Part shown: one piece after another, positions 49,509 through 62,400 of the stretch
How positions within the stretch are numbered: the first letter of the stretch is position 1
How the letters are laid out: every line of letters starts with the position of its first letter
Origin: Mastigias papua
Taxonomy: Eukaryota; Cnidaria; Scyphozoa; Rhizostomeae; Mastigiidae
Assembly: GCA_964019165.1 (NCBI GenBank)
Contig: OZ025269.1
Coordinates: 19,027,687-19,091,686, forward strand
Direction of reading: 5' to 3'
DNA length: 64,000 nt
The notes under the pieces: model-generated
What the model saw: the letters and a program-made list of their open reading frames with translations, nothing else
Database searches by the model: none
What the model was told of the DNA's origin: nothing
Translations under genes and position numbers: made by a program

Positions 49509-51024
49509 AGAATCAACTAACGGCCAGACCATGGGATCAGAGCAAAGCATGCAATCTTCTAAAATTCTTTGGAACTTCACGGAAAGGAGAGGTCATTATT
49601 TATCACCGGAGTGGGAATTAAAGAGACAGTATTATGCGCCCTCACAAAAACTTTACCCCACCATTTGTTTAAGTCAATTTTTCTTTACCCCACCGAAGGA
49701 AAACAGTAAAACAAGGCTGCATTTATGCTTAAATATGGTATATGTTTTCACACTACCCCTGCAGTCAAAAATTATTCTTCTACCCCACCTAACACAGCTT
49801 ATTTTTTTTCAGTTACACCACAATTTTATCTTCAGTCCCTACCCCGGTCATAAAAAATGACCGCTCCCTAAGCTCTACTGCGTTCCCATGCAATTCAGTT
49901 GATAATACGACTGAACGTTCCTAGGGATTTCTCTCAGGCTTTTGGAACTCTTTGAGATAAATGTACGTAACTTTTTAGTGTATGTTGGTTGTTTAGATCT
50001 TGTTCTCTCTATGGCTTGCATTGCAATTAGTATCACCAAAGTTTTGTAAAGAAAATCAAATTGTATTTGTAAATTCGGAGTAGTTCATGATTATTAGCTC
50101 TACCAGTTATTTTATTGCAATTCGCAAATGCAGGTCTGTTACCGGATTCCTTTGGATACAACCTGATGTGCAAAATGTAGTCTGGGTCTCATGTAAGAAA
50201 TGCAGGCTCCTCACTTCCAAGACATTTGTTATTATGTCAGATTGCCAGATCTCTGGGCTTATCAGTGTATGTTGCTTTGATGTCACATCAATAGTCAAGG
50301 AATAAGATTTCTCTTGAAAAAGGGATAGAAATGCAGATGATTTATTATCAATTTTACTTTACAAATGTCTGTTGTATGACTTCCAGCTCTTTATATTAGA
50401 GTTTCAAATTGCCGCATTGCTCTTTGGGGTGGGTGATAGATACCTCACTCTTGAATGAAATTTAAAGCTGTTTCCAAAGCAACGGCCCGCAAGGCAACGG
50501 CACGTGGATATTAAACTTTGATGAGAATTTACCTGAAATCTCCTTCTCATCACTCTAATGTACTAATCATGTGAGGTATGAAGCTGCTCAGCAACTCTCA
50601 GCAAAACCACCTTACATACGATGAAAACATAGTAGAGTTGTTCGCTTTAGTCAAACAATGCTATCACTTTAAATACGATACTGCAATAATCAGCTTCAAA
50701 TATCTCGAATGCCTTTTAAATACGATGATAATGATTCTTGATCAATTCTGTGCATGGTAAGCAAAGGCTCAATAGACTTGAGCCTTTCCCGTGCGAAATT
50801 ATTGCCTAGACAATCAAAGCAGAAAAAACGCGAATAGCGATCACTGGGACGTTCAATTAGTCAAGCTATTGACACCTTACCATTGAAAATTGGCCTACCT
50901 AATGGCAACAGCTTGTCAGAAGAGATTGTTTTCATACTTTCACCCCGCGCATCTTTCGCGGAACTTAGTCACCAAATTCACTGCAGTTATGTTTGTGGGT
51001 TCCATTGCTACATACGCACTTTTT

Positions 51025-51355
51025 TATAAGAATACCGAATTTTTCGCTGAGCCTTAATATTCCTAAGAATTTTTGTTTTGAACAAAAAAAATTATTCTTA
51101 CTTTATTCTTAAATTTTAACAATTCTAAGCATTAATTATCAAGTAGATTATATTCTTATCACAAAAATTGCGAAACTGATATCATGCGAAAAATCCTACA
51201 CCAGACAAGGGAAACTTACATTTTTTTCGTTTTCTAAAGAAATTTCAAATCAGCAAAATATCTAACCTTGATAAAGTTTGAGCCTTGCAGTATTCCTAAA
51301 TTATTCTTAAATCTCAGCGTTATTCTTGTGGATTATATTCTTGTAGGAAGATGTG
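51025..51355. repeat. Imperfect inverted repeat built on AAGAATA
   Basis: The left end reads TATAAGAATACCGAATTTTT. The reverse complement of the right end reads CTACAAGAATATAATCCACA. AAGAATA and TATTCTT recur about ten times in between. It resembles a decayed MITE. A small related fragment (ACAAGAATGTAG and ATAAGAATATC) lies near 58540-58565. Confidence 0.4.
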
Positions 51356-51754
51356 TATTGTTTTTCAGCTGTCCATGATGCTACTGCTACCGTATGTGAA
51401 ATGCTTGCTTAGAAGTGGCTGTGCTGCCAAGAAATTGCCAACAACTACATACAATAAATCATACCACTAACTGCCTTTTATTCAAAGGCCGGCTCATCTG
51501 TCGAAATCTGATGTTTTGAATTTAATATATCCTCTACATATCAATCCCCACGTTTGCTTTTTCACAAAGCAAAAATCTCGAGAATGGTATTCTCAGGATT
51601 AATATATCACAACTTTGTCGACTGAAATCAAATAAAAAGTGCATCAAAAATTCACATGTGGCCTGAGAAACAACAGTTGAAGCTATGATTTAATGACCTG
51701 CTTAATATTTGTCGCATACACATTCGTTGTTTCATAAGAAAATGCTTTATGAAA

Positions 51755-52080
51755 AGCAGTGTGCGATTGCTCAAAAATTTAAGAAAGTTCAGTACAGGAC
51801 TCTCTGGGACTTGAGAAAGTTGATAAGTTCATATACGTGCAGTACTCATAAAATCCCAATTTTTATGTAACCCCGTCATTTCTTTGCTTTCATTATTATG
51901 TATATAATGTATAATTCCAATTTTATGTTCCGCAGTGCTCGTCTTTCTGTTTGTGGTGTTGCATAAATTCAAAGATTCTTCCTAGGAAAGTTCTAAGGAA
52001 GTTTGGTACTGAAATCACGGAAAGCGAAGAAAGCCTCAATACTTGGCCAATGATACCTTCTTATAAAAACACGTGCACCT
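51755..52080 (+). repeat. Dispersed repeat, copy 2
   Basis: Second copy of the family at 11265-11540, in the same orientation. Shared ends are GCTCAAAA-TTTAAGAAA-TTCAGTAC and, at the close, ACTTGGCC...CTTCTTATAAAAACACG. The class is unknown. Confidence 0.5.
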
Positions 52081-53077
52081 GAACTATGGACAAGTACAAG
52101 AGTTCACTTACATAATATGCAAAGTCCATGTTTAAATGTTGCTCTACGCTTACGGAACACTAGCTTTGAAACTGCAGGGTTATTTGATTAGAGTCGACAA
52201 TACTGCAACGTATATATCAACCCATTAAGTTGTGGAAGTTAAGTCATCATTTTTCATAGAAGAACGTGAAATTATCACTCTTTCATATTAATAAATAAAT
52301 ATTAATGGCATTTTAGTTCCTGATGGTTAAATATCTATTAACACTCCGCACGCTATACTTAGGAATTTGTTACTTATGAAGATTTTTCCAACCGCTTCCA
52401 ATCCTTCGAGTTCATTCTTTGCATCTAGGCCACCATTCAAAACATTGTTTTCTAGCATACTTTACAGTTGTCAATCGGCTGCAGCTATAATTAGCTAAAG
52501 CAGTTCGGCATTCTACTGTCAAACTTTGTCTAGCTTTCCTGCAACGCAAACTTACAGGCAAGTGTAACATTGCTGTGAATTTCAGCCGTCGAATTTTGTT
52601 TCATGGGTGATTTTCTCGAAACAAAGTGGTACTCTCCTTTCTGCTATCTTTATTCAAATACTTTCATGCAATTCTCCAAATTAGAGCTTCGTTCTATTTA
52701 TAATCATACGTATTCAGTGAATTCGATGAATGCAACGGCCCCCTTGCTGCTCCCGCACCGTCCCTTTCTTGTCTTTATTCCGTCCTCTGATCGGATCTGC
52801 TCCGTTACCATAAGTACAATCAACAGTGCATTCACATCGCATCATTTCAACATCACATCCATTAAAAATGTATTAGTTAACTGTTATTTCATATTGGATA
52901 AAATCAACATCAATGCATCTGATAATTGAAGACAATGAGATGACATATCCACATGAATACAGTACGGGCCTTCCCGTCAGATCATTTTTTTCCACACGCG
53001 TTATTTCTGAGTACGGTTAAAACACATCCACAAAAATACCAGTTAGCCAGTAAGTAGTGTGTAAACCTAAGGAAGCG

Positions 53078-53457
53078 TTACAGAGATGGTATGTAGCAGT
53101 ACGTCTCAAGTGCCGACATAATGAGATACGTTACCCACAGCAAAACGAAAAACGTGCTTGTTATCCGTTTGTAGGGCTGTGGTCCACCCAATTCGGCTTG
53201 GATCTTTCTGTTGAATCTCCTCCACATCATGGCGCTCAGTGCAACCAGTGCGAGGATACAGAAGAGAAGGACGGAAAAACCGAGAGATCCTCCTTCCACT
53301 ACAAATTGACTTCCTTTTGACGCATGATATATAGCTGCAACAGACCATGCCACACCAATACCAAGGAACACGTTTACAGCGTTACTTCCTTGTACATTAC
53401 CCACAGATGCATCGGCCGTCTCATCATTGATAGCAGCCACTTTGCTGGCAAATGTAT
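53078..53457 (-). CDS. NCX alternative last exon A (most distal)
   Basis: A 380-bp terminal exon with acceptor TCTTGACAG and a TAA stop. It differs from B and C at clustered places: YHASKG in place of YHTANG, ALVALSAMM in place of AVTCLSTMM, NRKIQAE in place of NKNIGAE, and the last helix TFFVLLWVTYLIMSALETYC. It shares long identical nucleotide blocks with B and C (for example across GSQFVVEGGSLGFSVLL). It may be the default last exon. Confidence 0.92.
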
Positions 53458-56400
53458 CTGTCAAGACAAAAATAAGCTCTTCATTAATGATATTGACAGA
53501 ATATGGGATGAAAATCGGTAAGCAGAAAATTTACTAAGTATCAAACAGGTAAATATGATAAGTAATGTCAATGCCTATTTGTCCTCTAATGCAATTTCAC
53601 ACCACACCACACCACTCTGCACACTATACTTCAGTACGTACCCGTGCATACCAATGTGATACCCATTATCTCGGCTCTTCAAAGGTTATCAATGGAAGCG
53701 AGCTTTATTATGAGAAGACGAAAAAGTCAATTTCTTGTCCAGTTCAAGTACTAGGCCCACAGCTTATTAGTTAGTCTCTTTAACCCCTGGTCCAGAAGGG
53801 ATACAAAAGGGGTCATAATGGGGAGATTTCCGTAGTTCTCTTCATCCCTCCAAAAAGTCAAAGTTATTTCTTCTTCGAATATTACTAGCCAGGGGCATTA
53901 ACAATATCTATTTCACCCGGAACTTGTTCTGGTTTGAACAGGTAAAAGTGCTTGAGCCAAGATTCGATTTTCTTCAGCTGATAAACAACATAAATGTAGA
54001 AGCTGCTACTTCGTGTCACTTTGCTCAAGACTTAGAAAAGTGTCTTAGTGTCTTAATAGCATATACGAATTTGGTGTGGAAGACAAAAGTTGGTAAGAAA
54101 GAAAGGTAAATGGGAACTGCTGCGAAACGCCAAATTTCATCAGATCGAAGGCTTGTTTGGTACAATAACTGATGGCCAATAACATAGGAACGGTTTTCAA
54201 AGTGAGATTCAATTAATAATATTTCACAGATTCTTAATCTGAAAAATGGCAAGTCATGTATTCATAATCATAGACTAGGGATAAAATCAGAAGTTTGTTC
54301 GTGATAAAGGACTAATAATTCTTTGAGTATATCTAAATATATGAATGTGCTTCATTTTTCAATTAAATCCTCCGTTTAATCTTTAAAGCCAAGGGCATAG
54401 TAGGCACTGAACACGTCCTCAAGATACAATGGCATTCGTTCATGATATCATAGATGGTTTGGTGCCCTCCAACGATCGTAGATATCGGATCCAGAATCAA
54501 AGGGGGATGTATTCTACTCACTGGATCTATCATAATAACTTCGTAGAATCCTTAAAGTTTCCTGGAACAAGATCAGTGATCACAATTTAGATATTAGATT
54601 ATTTAATTCCACATTAATATTTCAGCGTTGATATGTTATAATGCGAAGTGAGAGTCAATAGAAAACAGAAGAATAACAATTCTGGGCTGCATTAAGATCC
54701 CTTGAATTTACCATAATTTAAGTTACGAATCCTATATACCACTTTGGAGTCATGTGGACTATTAGGATCGCACACAAATGGGAAATAGGGCTGGAAAAGC
54801 TTTTGAGCTATATCCAACCTCAAGGAGTTAGACGGGTACGTTTTATAGGAACTGACTATCTTTGTTTCCATGTCATAAATGGGCATCGATTGTTTACATG
54901 CTGTACTTTATATCGATTTTAAGACGGGTCGAATCAACGTAAAAATTCGAACATGTAGCACTGGACTGATTAGGCTTTCTCAAGGGATACATTTCTCACA
55001 TTGGACCCTTAAGTTAAAAAAACATTTGGACGGCTTACTTCCTACATTTAATTTACTAAATTCTGGAGATGGATCTGTTGTCTTTTAATGACTAGTATCA
55101 TACCCTCCCTCTACTATTTGTTTTGTGTGTCACCCACTTCAGGGACTTGAGAGGGATGGCAGAATGTGTGATCCTGTATAAGTCCAGCAATGAGATTACT
55201 ACCAACCAACATATGACATCTTGTTAGTTAACGACGCGCTATGATAACTCTGCTGTATCGTAAGATTCACTCATCAAACACCGTAACACAATTTTACAAC
55301 ACACTACTATTATTAGTCAGCTTCAGCACAGACAGCATCTGTGTGGTTACAAAGACATTTAATGAGTCGCTCTATTATCATAACAATGTTTTTTGCACAC
55401 AACTTTTCTTCCCTGTCCTCTTTCTCAGTCGAACTGTTTTGCAGTAACAAGACTGGAGCTGATAGAGCGATGACGGATAAGAGTCGCTCTTGGTTTGACC
55501 CTTATATAACATACATTTGGTCTTGAAACACATCTGCCAAACATAAAATACATCTCATAAGGATGGAATGTAACAGTAGCACTCTAGCGCGGACATTATG
55601 ATATAACTCATCCAAAGAATCACAAAGAAAATCGAAGTTGCTCTTTTGTAGGGTTGAGGTCCTCCAAGCTCAGCTCCTATGTTCTTGTTAAATCTCCTCC
55701 ACATCATTGTGCTCAGACAAGTAACTGCAAGGATACAGAAGAGAAGGACGGAAAAACCGAGAGATCCTCCTTCCACTACAAATTGACTGCCATTTGCAGT
55801 GTGGTATATAGCAGCAATTGACCATGCCACACCAATACCAAGGAAGACGTTTACAGCGTTACTCCCTTGTACATTACCCACAGATGCATCGGCCGTCTCA
55901 TCATTGATAGCAGCAACTTTACTGGCAAATGTATCTAGAATGGAACGATCATCGACTACGTCAATAGCCGGTACTTCGGAAGACACACAAACACACGCAC
56001 GCAGTTCTAATACTTACCATATGAATCGCTGATATCGATCTTTTCTGGGGTTGACCACTTAGAATGCATTTGTTAGAAATGTGATAAGGGAATAATCAAG
56101 AGATAATCAGCCAAATCACGATGTGGTCCACCAGACAGGATATCCGCGATTCCAGAATTACTCAGTTAATCAAAAGTTCTAGCATTAATTACCACCCAGA
56201 TTGTAAACACTATGATAGAAGAGGAGTAAATTTGGCTACAATCACGAGGTAAATTTGGCTACAATCTTTTCACACCAGAGCACGAACCAATCCTAATGGA
56301 AAAAAGCCTAGGCTAGGGAACTATTACCACTAAAGATGCAGTATGTGAAGAAAATGTCGCACACACGGTATGAAATACATGTGAATACACTATCAAAAAA

Positions 56401-59400
56401 GTCAAGCATTCTTAAGGATGGCCATCCCAAGAAACTTGCCTAGCATGATACACGTACCTTCTATGCACTGCAAAACAGTATACCGCTCCTGCCGTAGCAA
56501 AAATCTTTAAATATTACTGAAGGAACCGATTTGAAGGAAGCATGGATTAGGACAATGCAACGTTTTTGCTATTTAACTTCTGCTAATGGACAACCGAATC
56601 GAGTTTGAGCACCAACCAACGGGTACAACGGATATAACGCGATATAAGCTCAGTGCTGTTTGGTCAACATTATTAATTTTTTAAGCGAACCAAGCCTGTA
56701 TATAAAAATCAGATGCCTCCTCTCTGGCTCCGTCCTAAGCAAGAATAGAGTCTTGAAATCACACTGAATCAGATCAAGAGAGCTTTTAATTAAAGTGAAA
56801 TTGGACCCAAGCAGGTCAAATTTTCTTAGGCATGCAAGACAAGGCACTTGAAAATAAACAATTCCAATGCTTGTTGGGAGTTGAGGGGCTCTAAAAAAGC
56901 AAAACTATCGTGAGTCATTGGTGGAAACAAATGAATTCGGCACTGGGAACACACCAAATTATTTATCTCGAAACTAGTGCAGGTAGCTACCCAAGGGGTT
57001 TCGGCATGAAACCGCATACGAATGAATGTATACTTGTGCAAGTTTTTGAAAACAACGCCATTCTCAGCCCAATACAATCTAATATAATATGTTTTGGTTG
57101 ACAAACAAGACCCTTCCGTGCTCCATATGCTGCATTTGCGTCATTACGCAATATTGGTAAAGAGATTATGGAAGCAAATGAAAGCATGAGACCTTAATAT
57201 TAGATACATTCGATGATATAAGATCTCTGTGAAGGAAGATGATCTTGAATTACCACGAAAAAAATACTCAATATGTGCTCAACCTTCACCCATTGTATTA
57301 TATCTTGGCTGATCTCCGCCTACTTTTGGAAACTTTCCGGATTTACAGCTGAAGGAAATGAAATGTCATGAAACCGAGAAATCTTGATGGATTTTTGACT
57401 GGTTTAAAATGGTAAGACAATAAAATGATCAAACACAACCAGCCGATATGCCTGCATTCGACAAAAGATTCTAGACACTGCTTTTATGGCTATTATTCGC
57501 CAATGCAATGAATAGAAGATGCTGCTTCATGCTTTCATCAAAATGTTTGAACGAACTTTTAATATGCATTATGCGAAATAAAACAGGGAAGTAGAGAGGA
57601 ATCCTTTATAAAAAGTATAACATAATAATGCAATATGGCCGTAAGTCTGACATCAAATACTAACTGTCCTCTCTAAAGATGCAATTGAACGCCTCTCCCT
57701 TTTCTGCTACCGAAAGGTATCGAATTTACTAACGGTTTAATTATCAAACCGCAACGCAGAAGGAAAAGAATTTTAGCCATCCATAGTGCAGGAGCAACAT
57801 AAATTTCTACTATAAGGCCACCTTTGTGCTATTTCATTATGCATAACAAACAGTCAAACAAATTGATAGCACGTCATTTGCACACCTTTGCCATCCATTA
57901 ATTTTTTCATCCTCTCTTCTTTTGTGTCATTAGATTCTGATACACCTCTTAAAATTGAACTTAACTCAAGAGTCTAGCCCATAAAATTGACTTCAGCCCC
58001 TAGAGTTAGTAAGGAGTGTTCTACTCTTAAAATCCATATTGAGAATCTCAAGCCGCGCTGTTAAGGCACACCTTCAATGCTGGCAACAATAGTACGATAA
58101 AAAGTAAATTTATTAGATCAGGCAATCACTTCATTAAGCTTCATGCCATCAATTCAATAAACTTCACGCAATCAATTCAATAAACTTCATGCAATCCGGA
58201 AGTTTTGATGCACAAACGGAGTTACAATTTTAGGACTTGACATAGAGCTTTGCTTTTAGCTGCTAACGGTTTATCCCCAAGCTCTCAAGTTGCTTCACAT
58301 GGTAAATACTATCGTAAATACTATCGTAAATACTATCGTAAATACTATCGTAAATACTATCGTAAATACTATCGTAAATACTATCGTAAATACTATTCGT
58401 CCCATGTCATGCTGCTTACTAAGAAAAATGTATTTGAAGCATTATTGAGTTCCTCACATGACTATTTGTCTTTCAAATTTTATGAAAGAATGCAATGGTC
58501 ATAAGTCACTTATAAGCCAGACACATGAACACTTCTTCTACAAGAATGTAGTCTATAAGAATATCAAGGCGTTCTCAAATTCGCTGAATTCATGCAGGAT
58601 TCTGACCACACATGCATTCGACAGATGAATTTAGACCGAGTTTGCACGATGATTGGTCAATTAGGTTGGGAGAAAATAGATCTGATCAGAGATCTCAAGT
58701 ATTTGCCGGCTGTGCTCTAGCACACATTTTGAATGGTTTGTACTCACTTGTGGGTCATCTCTATGAATATCTTTTAAAGAAAAAATACTAATTAAAAAAA
58801 TTTCTCAGTTGGTGACGTAACGTGAAGGAGCAGCGACTTGGAACGACAACTTTTATCATCTAGTTTTTTTGCCAATTCGCTCTTAGTGTGAATGCCCCCT
58901 TAAATGTAATAGCCACTCAGTGTGTTGTAGGTGTGGTTTAATTGTTACTGATGTTGCATTAACAACAGTGCGTAGAAAAGCAAAGTAGGTGACTTGAATT
59001 GACTACCATCATCAAAAGCCTGATGGTGTAAATCGTAGGACAGACACCTGAAATTATCAGAGTCCTGCGTTGTTCTGGGCTGTCGCAACGTGAAGGAAAT
59101 AGAAAGCACCACATCGCTTCATTTTAAATCATTCATTTTGGCCATGATAGGCTGGTAGGAAAGCGGAGAAAGAAAGAGGAGGAAACTTAACTTATAGGAA
59201 GGATCTACAAACTGAGAATAAGCCAATTGAACTATGAGATAGTATCCTCTGATAAGAGTTTCTCTTGATCCTCCGAAGTTTCTCGCTAAAGTCAGTAGCA
59301 TGGAAACAGATCACCGCCAAATTGAGAGTAGAAATTGTATGTATGTTTATATTAGCTTGTTTCTTGATGTCACTCTAGCTCCGCAGTATCATAGAGGGGC

Positions 59401-62400
59401 TTATCAACTTGAAAATCCGGTTGTAACGTCTTCATCTCTATTTGCTGGTAATGCCAAACTTTATTCGCCAGTTAATCATGCAGAAAAGAGATAGCTTTAG
59501 GCCCTACGATCACCATTAGGAGATTTCACAATCAGAGTCAACCACAACGCAAGCAGTCTGGTTTCTTTGGTAGCAATCATTCAGATGCAACCCTCTGGGT
59601 CATGCGCAGGACGGATGCCCAGTCGATTTGAGCTCAATGGACCTAAGGATTTTACACAAGATCAGACAAATTATGTTTGCCTGGTGAAAATAATGTTTGC
59701 CTGGTGAAAACGATTTCTGCCTGGTGAAAACGATGCTATTCTCTAAGTGACTAGCTTCAGAGAACCGAGCAATCTATCGCTTTTTAATGTAGTAGACAAA
59801 ATCAAGGTGTACGAAATCATATTCTTAGCTATGGCATTACTAAACATTAAGTTATTTGTTTGGAACACTGTCTGCAAGTAGCAGGAAAGATTGAGATGAA
59901 ATTGAGACGTTATGGGACGCGTCCCTAAGCTAAGGAAATAGACTTTCATCACTTTGGAGGGTAGTGGTAGTCTCACCATTTACGATAAAGGGCAACGGGA
60001 GCATTTAAAACTCTTTGAAAGAGCAGTTGATTGAGCTGATAAAAATAAAACATATTTTGAAATTATGATATTAACCAATGCCCACAAATGGAGTATTGCA
60101 TCTGACATAGACAGCGGCGTGCCGAAGTAGGAACTGTTAGGGCGTCAAAGTTCACATTTTATAGCAGCGACTCGTAATTTCCTGGTAGACGTTAGCATAA
60201 CGACTGTGGATTTCTGGTAATTGCAAAGTCTTGCTCAAACCTGGAGATGTCTTTTGCTACCCCCGGCCCCTCCTCCGCACTCCAGAGTACTTCGGTACGC
60301 CACTAGACACAAAACACCCGGTTACAAATCAGATCGCATACACTCTGAATTAACACTAGCAGCTATCTAGCACCACTGGTCAACAGAGTCAACCTCCCTA
60401 GACTAGAATGAGATTCTACATTGATGGAATGTAACAGTAGCACTCTAGCGCGGACAATATTATATAGCTAACCCAAAGCAACGTCAGAAATCCTGACGTT
60501 AGTCCTTTGTAGGGTTGAGGTCCTCCAAGCTCAGCTCCTATGTTCTTGTTAAATCTCCTCCACATCATTGTGCTCAGACAAGTAACTGCAAGGATACAGA
60601 AGAGAAGGACGGAAAAACCGAGAGATCCTCCTTCCACTACAAATTGACTGCCATTTGCAGTGTGGTATATAGCAGCAATTGACCATGCCACACCAATACC
60701 AAGGAAGACGTTTACAGCGTTACTCCCTTGTACATTACCCACAGATGCATCGGCCGTCTCATCATTGATAGCAGCAACTTTACTGGCAAATGTATCTAGA
60801 ATGGAACGATCATCGACTACGTCAATAGCCGGTTCTTCGGAAGACACACAAACACACGCACGCAGCTCTTATACTCACCACATGAATCGCTGATATCGGT
60901 CATACATTGGTGGAACAATAATATATTTTTAAAAATCGCAAATTCAGCTTCTGTAAAACCAAACTGGTCCACCAATCAGAATATCCGCGATTTGTGAGTC
61001 ATATTGCACACAATAGCAAGGTACATAAAGAATCGCAGACTATCTATCCAGCCTGGAGTGATAGGTGGCATTTTGGAGGTATCTCTGTGAGCTCTGACAA
61101 AGAGGTATTGCATTTGTTGGCGAGAATTTGAAAACAGTATTCACACGTATAGCAGTAGTGTGATACCTCTCCAATCCGGATATCGGCGATTCTTGTATGA
61201 AACATCACAACAAGAAACACGCAAATGAGAATCGTCAAAAACTTTCTGTATGGTTCATGTTGGAATGTCTGCATTCATTTTCAGGCAATAGTTTATAGGT
61301 GATAACTAATAAGCTACCTTCCTTGCCAATTCAGAGCAGTTCTGCTTCAGCTAGGAAGCATAGAAGTCAAAAGCTGGTAGTCAGACGAACACAAAAGGAA
61401 CATGTTGACAGTTGTCACCTTGTGCTATTCTGAGCAATTCGTCCGTGGCAAATCAAACAATCTTCGTATCTGCTAGTGGAATTTCTCATTCCTAATGCTG
61501 GATATATGTAACTCACTAACTGCTACAAGGGCACTACAGACTCAAAGCGTCATTGAGACGTCATTTTCTGTTGTTCGGTTTCTACCAGTGGGTGAAATGA
61601 AGTGTGGCCGGTCTGGGTTCGTTTCTTGGTCCAAGGCTTTGTCATGGTCACGAGCTTTACCCAACATGCTTTGCCCATTTTCGTTTCATACTGTGTCAAA
61701 TAGTTAGATACACGTGTTATGTGAGGAATTTGAGATCAGATACACCTTCGAGCGTAGTTGAGAGTTAATATATAATGTACACGATCATATTATTTTTAAT
61801 CTAAGAAATTTCACTTGTTGCTCCACTTTCTGTGGCTCCCCTGCTCAATTTACAATAGAAACAAAGTTTGTATCTAATCACAAATGGTGGTCAAATAATG
61901 GTTTTTATCTGTCAGCGAATTATCTATCCTTGAAGGCACAAGTCCTTAATCTATATAGGTGGAATATTGTCTTTAAATGTGTCGATTCATCCGTTAAAAC
62001 GTGGGTTCTGTCCTTTTGATATTTTTTCAGCTTCTTCAGTATAATTATTATGTCTGTTTGTGTAAGGTGCCTCGTCTCTTGGAAGACTTGTTCACTGTCT
62101 CTCTCACATACAAACCAAAGGTCGGTTTGAGTTGTATCCTGAAATCGATCTACTTAGAACAATCGGCCAGAATATGCTGCTAGCCTCTCAACTTTAGTAA
62201 TGATACCAAAAGGACAAAGGGGTTGCATGGAAGTGCACCTCGGAACAAATTTCGGAAGTACAATAGATGAAAACGTACTAATGAAAAACCTGAATGTAGT
62301 CGTTTTACTACAGAGACAGGAGAGACAGTGGTACAACTATGTCTAAGAAGAGAGCAGTATGACAGTAGTAAGACATCGGTTTATAAACTAGCTAGATGCC

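Larger units (their letters stand above)
49509..53077. other. Intergenic between convergent golgin-84 and NCX genes
   Basis: Holds the golgin-84 3' UTR on the left and the NCX 3' flank on the right. For NCX, AATAAA on the minus strand at about 52775-52780 is about 300 bp past the last stop. Two repeats are described separately. Open frames (for example 52603-52929 plus) have no recognisable motif. Confidence 0.5.

Noticed and set aside
49531..49860. 109-codon frame just after the golgin-84 stop
   Set aside because: It lies in the presumed 3' UTR, has no family resemblance, and shows repeated TACCCCACC words suggesting a repeat.
58302..58397. Regular array that might be taken for a CRISPR
   Set aside because: Units are head to tail without spacers, and the window is plainly an animal genome.
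58250..58504. 84-codon frame with a Lys-Tyr-Tyr-Arg repeat
   Set aside because: The repeat is a noncoding 12-bp minisatellite in the NCX intron, on the opposite strand to the gene.
55799..60893. Plus-strand frames at 55799-56032 and 60660-60893 that look like a duplicated small gene
   Set aside because: They are antisense shadows of NCX exons B and C and resemble each other only because those exons are near-identical.
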